From Oopsacas minuta (lineage: Eukaryota > Porifera > Hexactinellida > Lyssacinosida > Leucopsacidae): a stretch of 64,000 nt of DNA. Position 1 is the stretch's first letter. Each line of letters opens with the position of its first letter. Location of the stretch: positions 62,001 to 126,000 of the forward strand of contig JAKMXF010000088.1 in the NCBI GenBank assembly GCA_024704765.1, in the 5' to 3' direction. The notes beneath the pieces were generated by a model. The model ran no database searches. It had not been told where the DNA came from and was given only the letters and a program-made list of their open reading frames with translations. The translations under genes were made by a program, and so were the position numbers. Positions 24,625 through 35,930 of this stretch are shown here, in pieces.

Positions 24625-25544
24625 CATTATGGAGTAATTCGATTATTATCATTGTCGAAATACGTTGGAAATGCAACCCGTTAAATTTCATAATGCATTA
24701 ATTCCTACTTTACTCTGCGCCAAGTAGGAATATATCTTGTTAATTTCCTTGAGTTTCATGAACTATTATAATGGTCCTAAACTGAGGAATTACTCCCTGT
24801 GGGAATATTTTTTCTGTTTTACTTTTTCCCTATCGAATACGGAACTAACTTTTTTAGCTTCGTCCTCCTCATACGACCGCCTCAATTACCATTCCCTATT
24901 CCTCCTCTCGAAAATTGATTTTATCATCAATTTTGGAGTAAGATTAGCTGTAAATAATGTCAAGCATGTTAGTAACTGATAAGAGCTTATATTACTGCGA
25001 TACTTGTCCTTGCCTATTGATACGATCAAACGAGGGTAGCAATATTTAAAGAACCACTGCACTATGTTTAGCACCCTTCTATTTCTAGTACAGCTAACAA
25101 TATACGTCGCATAGGCAGGAATTCTTTCAACCTACTTTTATTATCTGCCCCTGGGTTTAGGTATAGAAGGCTCATATTGTGCCAAATAGTACAGACAATT
25201 CAAGGTAGCCGTGGGAAATCCTATGTGAATGGGAAAATGCATGTAACTCCTCTAGTTTAAATTGAAACGAATTTTCCTGAGTCCCGAGTCCTGACACATT
25301 CCTAAATTGCTAGAGAAAATATTCCAAAATACATTCAATTACCACTTAAACGATGCGAAATTTTTCACCCTTTCGATTTAAACTAAATGAGTTACATGCA
25401 TTTTAAATCTTCAAAATGTGTCCAAAAGTGGCACATTTAAGTGACCATATTTGGTAAATGCAGCAGCTTCCGTCTGTTTACCAAAATTATTCTGACTACT
25501 GGATGGTATAGTTAAGTGAAATGCATAGTGAAACATCTAAAATT

Positions 25545-25711
25545 ACAACCTGTGCCGACAGCTTAGTCTATTAATTAAATTTTTTTAAAGTGGTACTAGT
25601 AATCGGAGGCACTATCTCTATTTGGTTAAATTTAACATTTATAATTCTTCCTATTACCAGTACTACTATAAACAAGTTTAATTAATAGACTAAGCTGTCT
25701 GCACAGGTTGT
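25545..25711. repeat. Palindromic MITE family A, copy 2
   Basis: TTACAACCTGTGCCGACAGC at the left is paired with GCTGTCTGCACAGGTTG at the right. The pairing extends inward through TTAGTCTATTAATTAAA. See copy 1 at 21495. Confidence 0.8.
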
Positions 25712-26230
25712 TTCTCCGTGCTGTCCCTGCAGTCAAAACTGGCCAGAATTAAGGTGATATATGGTGTGAGAAATAACGAAGATATTCGTGAGGTATGCTT
25801 CTCTCCTTCACTAATCATTCGGACACCAAGTGCCACTATTTCACACTGGTAAACTTTTGTCTGTCCTCTAGCAAAAAATTATGAAAGGAAAAGGTGCCAA
25901 AATTTCACACCTTCGAAAGAGAAAAAATTCTACACCTTTGTACTCTTCTAGAATTTGTATATTGGTTATAGGTTTTTTGCTGAAGTTTAAATGAAAAATA
26001 TTCATTTTATAGTACTTATGTCATCGGTAATAATTGTCCTTAGATGTGTTAAAGATTTATTAGGTTATCCTAGTGCTGTATAATATGGATTTGTTGAATA
26101 TCTGAGTTTAACAATAGCTATATGATTCTTTCAATATGATGGTATTGATATGATTGAACTAACTTAGTACTCAATCGCTAAACTATGGGAAAATAATTAT
26201 CGACACAATAGACCTAAGTTGTATAATATG

Positions 26231-26255
26231 CGTATAACGTATAATACGTTATACG
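26231..26255. repeat. Perfect 25-nt palindrome with ACGTAT repeats
   Basis: CGTATAACGTAT is followed by A and its inverse complement. ACGTATTATACGT recurs at about 26268-26280 and ACGTATAATACGT near 26474. The cluster may be repeat-derived; a binding-site role is speculative. Confidence 0.7.
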
Positions 26256-26559
26256 TGATCAATTTTAACGTATTATACGTCTAGGTTAATCTAGAAAAAT
26301 GAGATTGTGACACTATAGACTTGTATAAGTCACATTATTAACAAGAATTATATAATTTGGTCAACTATGTTGAGATTTTTCATTAACAATTCGAGACTCA
26401 CTGTTTTGATGCAAAATATTTATTACAAAAATTACCCTAATAGAAATTAGGTCACTAAAAATTGTAGATTGAACGTATAATACGTATAATACATATTAAA
26501 CAACTTAGCAATAGACACAATTTGCGTGACTTCATAAACCAGAGAAAATTTGGAACGTG

Positions 26560-26905
26560 AATAAATACTTCCAACTGATGAAGTGTAGTATAGGTTAGGA
26601 TGGATACATTGGCCACCATAACGATGACGTCACCATGGTGGCCGTGATGACAAAGCAAATTTTTAAGTTTTGAGATTTCAAAATTAGACCAAGCATGAGT
26701 CTTTCGACACATTCACAAAAAGTTTGTTTATTTTGCTTAAGTCAACATGACGTCATGGAATACTAGAATGCTCATAACTCCGTTTTCATAAGAGATAGAA
26801 GATTACATCCAACTGACGAAGTGTGTTAGATACCAAATGGGATACATTTCCCATGATAATAATGACGTCACCATAGTAGAGTAATGATGACATAGTAAAA
26901 TTTTA
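26560..26905. repeat. Tandem-like duplicated unit with TGACGTCA octamers
   Basis: Two units about 240 bp apart share CCAACTGATGAAGTGT-like, GGATACATT and ATGACGTCACCAT segments. The octamer TGACGTCA occurs at 26625-26632, 26748-26755 and 26863-26870. This is the CRE/ATF consensus. In the last RICTOR intron its regulatory meaning is unknown. Confidence 0.6.
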
Positions 26906-27822
26906 ATTTTTGAAATTTGACAATGTTGTATTGTTTTAATTAATTTACAATAAACTGCGAGCGTAGCGAGCAAAAATATACAATTACACCCTGTGCCGAT
27001 ATTGCTTAGTCTATTGATTACATTTGTTTACAGTGGCACTATTAGCCGGATTAGCCTATACGCTAATAACGCCTGGGCGTAGGATCCCGTATAGTTGGAA
27101 GCTGAAAATATGTAATATATATGTATGTACAAGCCCGGGACCCGGAGCAATGGCAGATCCAACCTGACCACTTCAATATCGTGGCTCCTAACTGCGATTT
27201 TCGTAATATACTAGACATTTTAATACTCAAATTGTACATATTTTCTTTTCTATGTCATGCTACGGGGAATACATGTATTACTATTGTGATAGGTAAACAT
27301 GATCAATAATTTGCTCATTCTATGTGATACTTTGGTATTCATTTGTTGCGACTATATTGGGATTCGTCACCCAGAATTAATACAGTGTTTAGATTGTATG
27401 TCATAAATAACGTGCTGTTTCGCTGGCTCGCACTGCGCGGCTTCTACACACTATGTGTTCGCATGTAACTTGGCACTTCGTGCCTCGATTTTTATAAGAA
27501 CTATAATTTTAACATGACTTGAAATAGCGAAATTCAGAATAAGAGTACCCTGGTAAAACCGTTGAAACAAAGTTTCCAAAACTGTTTAAAAATTTGTTTA
27601 CTCTATGTTCATAAAATAACAAATAAATTTACATAAGATTAATTAAAAAGTGTAAAATCTGATTCAGCATATTCGATGTCTTTAGTGAATATTATTGAAT
27701 TCTGTTAACTTTCTGATAGCACCGATAAATAATTAATTATGCGACATCTCAGAATTAATAATTTCGAATTCAATGAAACATTCCATGAATCCTTTCCTTG
27801 GCAACGAACAAACAGACTGACA

Positions 27823-27840
27823 GACAGACAGACAGACAGA
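27823..27840. repeat. GACA microsatellite
   Basis: A short run of GACA units next to an inverted copy of the dispersed repeat (about 27560-27840). Confidence 0.7.
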
Positions 27841-28281
27841 GATATAAAAATAGCAATTTAATTGGATTTGAGATTTTGAGGGTCACCTGTAGACCCCGCA
27901 TAATTAGTATTTTCAGAAAGAAAGATTGTTTCTAGGCAAGTTCTTTACGCTGAATATGTAAAATGCACTTACTATAATATTCAATGAAATGACGTAGCCA
28001 ACACGTCTTTCGAAAGTACCCTTAACAAGTTTTCTTGTTTGGAATCGCACAAACAAACTTTAAAATTTTTACTATCAACATACCACTTCTTTATCCATTT
28101 AAATACTGTACCTATTTTGTTTACCTTACCACTTTTTAATATGGGGCCCAAATGTTCCTCTTGAAGTAGAGCCACTGCTGAGTCTAATCCCGCCCTGATT
28201 GGCAGCACTGATATTTCTCAAATTTAGTCATGCATTTGATTGATAGACCTTATTTGTTACTTAATATATTCAATTTATTAG

Positions 28282-28407
28282 GTTAGTGAAGAGGATATAG
28301 AAGATTCACAAGCACGTAGAAGATGTAGCACAGGAGATGCTGTAAAGTTAAAAATTATGATTAAGAAAAAAATTAATGCTGAAGATATTGAGGATAGGAA
28401 AATTTGA
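28282..28407 (+). CDS. RICTOR: RICTOR, terminal exon with stop
   Basis: After acceptor TTATTAG a phase-0 exon of 41 codons plus TGA gives a highly charged tail (acidic VSEEDIEDS, then a lysine-rich stretch). The vertebrate tail here is not conserved, so the assignment rests on the clean splice phase from the exon at 23523 and on the absence of a better candidate. An alternative is that the gene ends elsewhere in the 4.5-kb last intron. Confidence 0.65.
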   Translation, partial: VSEEDIEDSQARRRCSTGDAVKLKIMIKKKINAEDIEDRKI

Positions 28408-29704
28408 AAATAAATATATAAAATACACAAAGACCTGATAAGGATAACATCTGACAACTCTCAATGGATTGATATTGGCCTTGTATTTTTGTATCAATTT
28501 GTAATGAGCTGATAATTATTATAATTGTGCCTTCTCGTTAGAATGTTTCATTCCGACTGTATAGTAAATGCCTTAGCTTTTCTTTGTAATTAGTTGTTTT
28601 AATGGTATTTTAATTCAGAGAGAATAGTTGTATTTTGTCTGTAATTGAAAGAATATATTTTATCCCAACATTTTACGCGATTAACGCTCCTTTGAGTGTA
28701 TTGAGCGATGTCCAAACAGGATTTCTGTGGGAATCCTATAGGAATTCCCATGGGATTCCCATAGGATAACTACGATTCCCATTTCCACGGCAACCCTGCT
28801 TATACCTCTAGAGCAGCGGACCCTGCATGGAAGCATCTTAGAAAACAACTAGGGGTTAAGCTGCTGCAATTTGACCTTGTGCCAAATTCATTTTAGCCAT
28901 TGTAGATTTCAATGGTTATTTTATCCCAGATTATTTTCTTTGTACACAATATTTTCTGCTTTTCCCTCCCTTAATTGAAGGAAATATTACGATAATTTTC
29001 ATAAATCCAAGTTGTACATTCGCTATTAGTAAGTTTACCATTTATGGATTCCTATTAATTGGCTAAATCACTTCTGCGTACGGGAGCTGCTGAAAATCGC
29101 ATCGCCATAGATGTAAACTCAAGGTTGGGGTCGATTAAGTTCAGGTGATTACTATTAAAATCCATACTTTTCAAGAGGTTAGGATTAATCACACAAAATT
29201 TTGCCAGATAATGATTATGATTTCAGTTCAGCTGCTAAGTTAACGTTAATCAGGCCTAACCTTGAATGTAGTATAGTTTTTGAAATAGATTCAATAAATC
29301 CACAATTATTGGGTTAGAGAGCGTCGCTGCGGTCCGCGTTAAGGCCCTCGTCCCTTCTCCTTCACCTCTGGGATTTTTGTATTAGAAAGGGTAAGATATA
29401 ATATTCTTCTTTTCTTAGAGACATCTAGTGATTTTGTAATCACATAAGTGACTTATCATTCTTTGTTCCTGAAGAAATGAGTGCAAAATACTTGCTTTGG
29501 TTTGCCTAATTTATATATACACCCCGGAAAATTGTTCCCAAAATTGTCGATATCTTATGTCAGATTGGTTTGTGAGTGTTTTTGACGGAGTTTTGATTAA
29601 TTTGACAAAATAATTGTATTTATTTATAAGATATTATTCCACTCTACTTTTTACAAGAATTATTGTTATCTTTATATTCCTTGGTTTATAATTTATTCTG
29701 TTAG
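28408..29704. other. Intergenic: RICTOR to TMEM67
   Basis: About 1.3 kb without a recognised gene. It contains a repeat with hairpins of GGAATTCC/CCCATGGG type (about 28720-28800). Both flanking genes are on the plus strand, so the RICTOR 3' end and the TMEM67 promoter should lie here. I did not identify a TATA box or a poly(A) signal with confidence. Confidence 0.5.
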
Positions 29705-31933
29705 ATGCTGTTCATTTTTCTTCTATTAATTTTTCATCTTTATGGGACTCTCTCTCTTGAGTCATTTCCTTTAACAACTATGTCTGGTAATTGTCCTCCC
29801 AATCATTACTTCTACCCAGCCAATATATCCTGCATATCATGTTCTTCTGTTAACTTATCTGTTAACTGCGGAATCCCTGATTTGAATATTTGTACTGGAA
29901 TAACTACACCTGCTATTAATTGTGATAATTGCGCCACAAAAGCTCAGAGATGTATTGAAATAGCTAATGAATGCCTTTTGGGGGAATTGGACAGCCACGA
30001 TTGTTCAGACTTTAGCCCAGTTGATTTGCAATATGAAGATGTTATCGATTATTTGGATGATAATCCAATTACACAGGATTTCTTCGTAACTGGACCTAAT
30101 GCTGAAGTGATTCCTATTATTTTTGCTAGGTTTTTACGAGATGGACAGTTTATAGGCCTCAGTAATAATTGGAACCATTTCTCCCCGTGCACTGATCGAG
30201 ATTCTAGCTTCCAAATCGGTACACTAGTTGGTACTAATTATTTCATTTCATGTCGCTTTGTAAATCCAAACTCGGAACTAGTTTTTATTGAGGCATACAT
30301 CCTTCAATCTAACTCTCTGATACAATTACCTTTCTATGTTCGCCTCGCTAATGGCAAAACTCTTCACAGACGTAGAATATACCAATTTCAACCATCATCC
30401 GGTGATTTTATTAACGAAATTCAACTAAATATGACTTTTGATCCTAACACAAAGCGTATTTTAACACCATCTTTATTTGTTTCTTATGCACATAACACTA
30501 CTACCCAACTACAATCTATGTCGATAAGCTATAGTCAGGATCACACTGGCATTAATATTGCTCTCCCTCTTATCATTTTAATATTATTTATTTTCAGTCT
30601 TGTGTGGGTTGGTATCCAAATTAACGGATGGATGCGGAAGTCAGGAAGAACATTTTGCGACCCTGTCACTTTCTGTGTGCTCTTTATTTTATCTGCCAAC
30701 TATCTATCAATTATTATTTTTGTTATTACTCTAATTACGTCATCCATCTTGTTCTTATTCTACAAATGTCAAAGTAAGTTGTTCTTCCTCATACCGCAAC
30801 AGTATCAAGAGACTCTACTCATTCTATTAATCACTTTTGCTGTAGTCTTACAAGCTATCCACGTCATATATGTATTATTTCTGCAATGCACAACAGATGT
30901 ATTCATTATAGATTGGGAACGTGCTCGTACTATGAATCAAGAGAAAGTTAGCATTTGGAGGAGCTATCTAATCGTAAATGAATGGTTGAAACTTCAAACA
31001 ATGAGGAAGATTAACCTAGCAGCACTCCTAATTATTCTCTTAGTCTTGTTGGAGGCTATAGAGCTCATTAATATTACATCTTCACAACCTCTCACTATAG
31101 TAATGTCTACAGATTTGTACCTAGCACCCACTAGTCGATATATGAGATTAGCAATTTCTTCCATTCTTTTTCTGCTTATCGCACTCGTTCAGTTCATGTG
31201 CAATTTTCTGTATGAAAGATTTGTAGGACATAAGCTCAATCAATTCGTAGATCTCTGCTCTGTTTCTAATATAAGTTTTATCGCTCTCAATTTCCCTAGA
31301 TTTGGCTACTACATACATGGACGTTCTGTGCATGGAGTAGCTGATACCGATTTGAGAACATTGACTAAGTTTCTTAGCAAAGAGGAGGAAGATATCGTTG
31401 GAAAGAGAGGACTGGATGGTACATCGGATCAAGTATTCGAAATTTCGATTACATGCGACATGCGACAAGAATATGATAAAATAATGCGGCACATGAATTT
31501 ATCTCGAGGTAGTGAGGGCAAAAATCAGAATCCGAATTCCCTTCAGGAAACCGATTTGGTAGCTCATCAATTGCTAACGAAACTATTCACTAGTTTTGTA
31601 GAGAAGAGTCATAAATCTTTTAGATTTGAGAAGAGAGAGAAACTATTATGTGAGCGTGTAACCAGTATTGAACTTTATGAACCTATTGAAGTTAGTTTCA
31701 TGTATCCAGATGATAGCAATACATTCTCACATCTAATATTCTGGGGGTTTGAATCAACTCTTCTCTTGTTCAACCTACTAACCTATCAATTCTGTGATAT
31801 GATCACACGCAACTCAATTGCTGCCTGCTTCATAACTTATATCACGGATGTATTGTTGGTTTGGATAAGAAGAGTCTGGTCCAAGCATAATATTGCAAAC
31901 AAAACACTTTTGGACAAGCGGTTTTTCAATTAA
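29705..31933 (+). CDS. TMEM67: Meckelin (TMEM67), single exon
   Basis: Meckelin is a multipass membrane protein of the ciliary transition zone (MKS module); human mutations cause Meckel and Joubert syndromes. The 742-residue ORF begins with a hydrophobic signal-like segment (residues 1-19). A cysteine-rich extracellular part follows (CPPNHYFYP, then paired cysteines up to about residue 100), then a beta-rich ectodomain to about 280. Hydrophobic membrane segments lie at about 285-305, 315-350, 375-400, 440-460, 480-500 and 670-725. The C terminus ANKTLLDKRFFN matches the family ending NKTLxDKRFLI, and FVGHKLNQFVDLCSVSNIS is also typical. Vertebrate meckelin is about 995 residues and multi-exonic. 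This one is shorter in the ectodomain and has no intron within the ORF. Confidence 0.92.
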   Translation: MLFIFLLLIFHLYGTLSLESFPLTTMSGNCPPNHYFYPANISCISCSSVNLSVNCGIPDLNICTGITTPAINCDNCATKAQRCIEIANECLLGELDSHDCSDFSPVDLQYEDVIDYLDDNPITQDFFVTGPNAEVIPIIFARFLRDGQFIGLSNNWNHFSPCTDRDSSFQIGTLVGTNYFISCRFVNPNSELVFIEAYILQSNSLIQLPFYVRLANGKTLHRRRIYQFQPSSGDFINEIQLNMTFDPNTKRILTPSLFVSYAHNTTTQLQSMSISYSQDHTGINIALPLIILILFIFSLVWVGIQINGWMRKSGRTFCDPVTFCVLFILSANYLSIIIFVITLITSSILFLFYKCQSKLFFLIPQQYQETLLILLITFAVVLQAIHVIYVLFLQCTTDVFIIDWERARTMNQEKVSIWRSYLIVNEWLKLQTMRKINLAALLIILLVLLEAIELINITSSQPLTIVMSTDLYLAPTSRYMRLAISSILFLLIALVQFMCNFLYERFVGHKLNQFVDLCSVSNISFIALNFPRFGYYIHGRSVHGVADTDLRTLTKFLSKEEEDIVGKRGLDGTSDQVFEISITCDMRQEYDKIMRHMNLSRGSEGKNQNPNSLQETDLVAHQLLTKLFTSFVEKSHKSFRFEKREKLLCERVTSIELYEPIEVSFMYPDDSNTFSHLIFWGFESTLLLFNLLTYQFCDMITRNSIAACFITYITDVLLVWIRRVWSKHNIANKTLLDKRFFN

Positions 31934-32735
31934 AAGTTATTATCTTATTTATAGGCTAAGGTAAATCCTTAGTATAGTTATAGGAATCTAACTATTTTAG
32001 TGCAGCTCCTAATGGGAGATGTCCTAATGACATGGCCTACGAATCTAGCGGTCCTATTTACCTAAAATTTTTATGCACGGTATATGCATATGCATTTTTG
32101 GGTGTTTTGAGGCAATAGTTAATTCTTTACAGTGCTTCCAAATTAGAGAATTTTTGTTAACAATTTGATTCGTAAGCATCCATATCCAGATGACGTCATT
32201 TATATTCGGAAAAAGATTGTTTGTATAGAGACTATAGAATTGTGTATAGTGGAAGCCGCTTAATCGGGACTCGGATATCGGGATATCCGCTTAAAGGGGA
32301 CAATGTTTTGGGAACAGATTTTAACATACAAATATCATCGGATAATTGGGAGATCGAATCGGTTAATCGCATTTCTTATCCCGATTACCTAATATTTTTG
32401 AAAATTATTATCGCTCATATTCTGGACTTCTATCCAGATAAACCGAATATTTCGATAACTAGATTTGTTAATTTTGGATTTCAATCCCATTTAAGCGATT
32501 CTAGTTATGGTATCAAAATTTTTAATAAAATCGGGATATAAATTCAGAATCACTCGTACCGAGTGTTCAATAAGTTCGAGTAAACTATACAAAGCACTTA
32601 CAGTAGAGCTAATTTAACGTAACCACATACATGCCTAGTGAATCCATACTCCCTAACCAAATTTCAGGATTATAATTACTATACTCGATTTTTTGTAGCC
32701 AATTTTATAGTCTTCACTTTCAATATTTTAATATT

Positions 32736-34590
32736 ATGGAAAATTTGAATAAGAGAGATTTCCGTGCCATCATTTTCTACAATTTCAAACGTGGATTAAA
32801 CGTTGCGGATTGTAGTTGTGAGATGTTTTCTATCTTTGGGGATCAAAGTCCACCCCAATCCAACATCTACAAGTGGTATCGTCAATTCCGTTTAGGCCAC
32901 ACATCCCTTGACGATGAGTCACGTTCAGGACGTCCAATTACGGCGGTCACCGAGGAGAATATCGACAAAGTATCGAAGCTAGTAACTGAGGATAGGCAAA
33001 TCACTGTCAGATAGTTAGCTTTCGAGGTTTCGGTCTCATCGGGGACAATAGAAACCATCTTACACCAACACCTTGGGCTAAAGAGGGTTGGTTCTAAGTT
33101 GGTTCCCCATTTATTAAATTTTGAGCAAAAGAATCGTCGACTAGAATTTTGTCGTTTTATGCTGCTAAAGTATTCCAAAAAAGATTCGCGACGCTGGTCA
33201 GAAGTCATAACTGGTGACGAGACATGGATCTATTATTACGACATTCAATCAAAGCAGCAGAGCTCAAAATGGATCTTTGAAGACGAGCAACCGGACACAA
33301 TTCCTAAGCAAACCAGGGCGGTCGGCAAGCGAACGTTTGCTGTTTTCTTCTCTACAAGAGGGATAATAGAATATGTGATGCTTCCTGAGAAGCACACTGT
33401 TACTGCAACTTGGTACACTGAAAATTGTCTTCCGCAAGTGTTCCAAGCTGTCGAGAGGTTGCGTCCAAAGACTGGTCTTCGCGGAATGAAATTCCACCAT
33501 GACAATGCCCCAGCTCACACTGCACGAAAAACTAAGGACTATATCAAACAATCGGGGCTAGAATTGATCGATCATCCACCCTATAGCCCAGATCTAGCCC
33601 CCTGTGACTTCTGGTTGTACCTACTATAAAACGCCATCTAAAAGGTAGACGTTTTGATTCGGAAACAGAGCTGAGCGCCGCATTTTTGGATGCGATTGAC
33701 CTCATACCAGAAAGTCGCTACTCAAGCATGATGTTTTGGGGGGGGGGCGCTCTTGTCACATAATCTGGAAGAACTTTGGCCTCATTCTAGCACCCGACTC
33801 CCGAGTTTATCAGTTAATGGACTTAATTTATCTATATTTACTGACTTACTATGATATTATTGCCTTTATTAGCACTTTAGCACTACGTTTCACTCGCATA
33901 AATGACTATTATGAAAATTCCGGTACATTCTTGCCACCCACAATAAAACCATTATTTAATTGTATCCAACTGGTCCCATGTAGTACTGCAGAATGTGAAC
34001 GTGGGTTCTGTCATATGAATATCATATTGGAGGATCCGCGTTCTCGGCTGCTTGTACCACACATATCTGCTCTTCTATTCATTAAACTTAATGGCCCTCC
34101 ACTTTCTATATGGGATCCTAGCGATTATGCTAGATGTTGGCTAAGAAATCATCGGAGTGCATCAGATACTCAAATAAGGGGTAGCAATAGTCAGATAGTT
34201 GAAGAAAACCCAGTTTGGAAGTATATTTCAATAATATACATAGCATTTAGGCATTTACAAGGTATCGTGAATTATTGAAACCTTACATATTATACATGTT
34301 TCACGCAGTTGTATTTTATCTGATACAAATATAAACACACCACAATATATAATAATAATCAGTGGTATTTTGGAGGGAGCGCGCGGGTGGGAGGTATGGC
34401 ACACCCACTTCATTATTGGGGGCCGTTTTCACCTATGTTTTCAAAGAAAATGCTAAATTTGAAAAGAGAGCGCCCCCCCACTTCTTTTTTTGGCAAAACA
34501 CCACTGTACTCAAGACTATTTGACATGTGGTTAGAACGGTGTCAAAGGTGTATTGATGCTAATAGGGAGTATTTCGAACATTTGAAATAG
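32736..34590 (+). pseudogene. Mariner DD34D transposase, inactivated
   Basis: From ATG at 32736 the paired-like helix-turn-helix region (YNFKRGLNVADC, then SGRP) reads to an in-frame TAG at 33012. The same frame continues through the catalytic domain with all three expected acidic motifs: TGDETWIYYYD, HHDNAPAHTA and YSPDLAPCDFWL. A one-base deletion near 33626 shifts the frame. The coding sequence is then cut by a hAT insertion at 33727-34506 and its C-terminal piece (FDMWLERCQRCIDA, then EYFEHLK) resumes to 34590. SETMAR/Mos1-type family. The catalytic residues are present but the gene is dead. Confidence 0.92.
33727..34506 (+). mobile_element. Non-autonomous hAT element in the mariner, perfect TSD
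   Basis: A perfect 8-bp duplication TACTCAAG flanks it (33719-33726 and 34507-34514). The ends are CATGATGTTTTG and inverse-like CAAAACACCACTG, followed inward by G-runs and CGCTCT on both sides. The open frame around 33775-34278 encodes only the hAT C-terminal dimerisation part: STAECERGFCHMN, then RLLVPHISALLFIKLNG, then WLRNHRSASDTQ. The catalytic core is absent. Confidence 0.88.
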
Positions 34591-35579
34591 TATTTTTATA
34601 TCTATCTGTACTGTAAGCATACTTTTACTCGAACTTATTGAACACTCGGTAAAATGGTTTGTTTTTTACCAAGGAATTTGCATAGTATATGCATACTACG
34701 ACGACTCATCTTTGCTAGAACCTATAGCGATGATATACTAGTGGTGATTAAGTATTTCTGGTCATGAGACCACGAAAAAATACTTTTGAATACTTAAATA
34801 ATCATCATCGGCGGTTAATCGGTTTATTCGGTTAACAGGGATAAACCATTGACTCCTCAGCTGTCCCGATTAAGCGGCTTCCACTGTATTCTATTATTAA
34901 GCATCAATAATACTTATAATCGGTAAAGATGCACTATTTGGATATTATTGAAACTAGTAAATTTCTTTATGTAAATATCAGGCCTGTGGCAATTACTTTT
35001 AATGTGATATATTACAATTATAATTACTTAATATCCCCCGTTACAATGATTTTCAATTTCATTCCTTAAGGTTGGATTTGGTGATAGACTGATAGGGTTG
35101 ATAGAAAATAATAGAAATTACGCTTGTGACTAGAAAGATTATTGAATCTAAAACTCTAACAGACTTCTTAGTTATTCTCGATATAATCTAGTCAAGATTT
35201 AGTCAAGAGTTGGGTACACGTATACTTGCCAACCTTCCCGGATTTCTGGATTATCCCATGATTTGACGTGATATCCAGGGAAAATATTGGATTTTCTCGA
35301 AATTTTCCGATCAAATAGTGAAAATTCATATTATCTCAGAGATGGAACAGGTCGAGATTTTCTTGACCCTACCCGACCGGTGAATCCCAGCTAACAATAT
35401 ATACAAAAGCAATGGGAAATTAATATTTCATCAAAGTATGGATTAAATATTATGGTCATAAACCATATTCTCGGTCGGCCGTAACCGGTACCCGACCCGA
35501 CCGATTCCATCTCTGGTCTTGAGTCATTTTAACGACACAACTAATACATAAATTCATTAGGGTTCAAAAATACCTAGAA

Positions 35580-35718
35580 CAGGGTTTCTCAACCTGTGGT
35601 CTTTGGGCCAAAATTGACCACACTGTTGTCACAGATACTTTTATATCATATATTTGGTCATATTGAATGACCAAACTTGAAAGTGTGGTCAAAGCTCGAG
35701 AGAGGTTGAGAAACCCTG
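35580..35718. mobile_element. hAT-type MITE
   Basis: CAGGGTTTCTCAACC and GGTTGAGAAACCCTG are perfect inverted ends. The flanks ACCTAGAA and ATCTAGAA match at 7 of 8 positions and carry the hAT-preferred CTAGA. It is 139 bp and lies upstream of the STELLO-like gene. Confidence 0.88.
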
Positions 35719-35930
35719 ATCTAGAATTACAGTAACACTAATACTTTTGTATTTGTTATTGATATGTATTATATTGGAAGTTTAATCATGCTTTTAAGCT
35801 ATTAAAATTGACCAGTTGGCGTCAATTCGTTTAACTTTACTCCTGTTTGTATGAATTAGATTTACCTTATTGTTGATTTCTTTTATTTTGCACCTGAAGT
35901 ACATAATTAGACCAATTATTGCATTTTTGT

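Larger units (their letters stand above)
32559..34649 (+). mobile_element. Mariner transposon, interrupted by a hAT element
   Basis: The ends CCGAGTGTTCAATAAGTTCG and its exact inverse are flanked by TA (32557-32558 and 34650-34651). Removing the 780-bp hAT element and one copy of its target duplication leaves about 1.3 kb, the normal mariner size. It carries a mariner transposase. Confidence 0.92.
32247..34886. mobile_element. Pogo/Tigger-like element containing a mariner
   Basis: AGTGGAAGCCGCTTAATCGG at 32248 and its inverse ending at 34886 are terminal repeats, with TA on both sides (32245-32246 and 34887-34888). Without the internal insertion it would be about 550 bp and non-coding, so it is a MITE. 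The mariner at 32559-34649 is nested in it. Confidence 0.8.

Noticed and set aside
31148-31492. Minus-strand ORF of 114 residues inside meckelin
   Set aside because: Antisense shadow of a well-supported coding exon.
33245-33551. Two minus-strand ORFs over the mariner
   Set aside because: They are antisense shadows of the transposase coding sequence.
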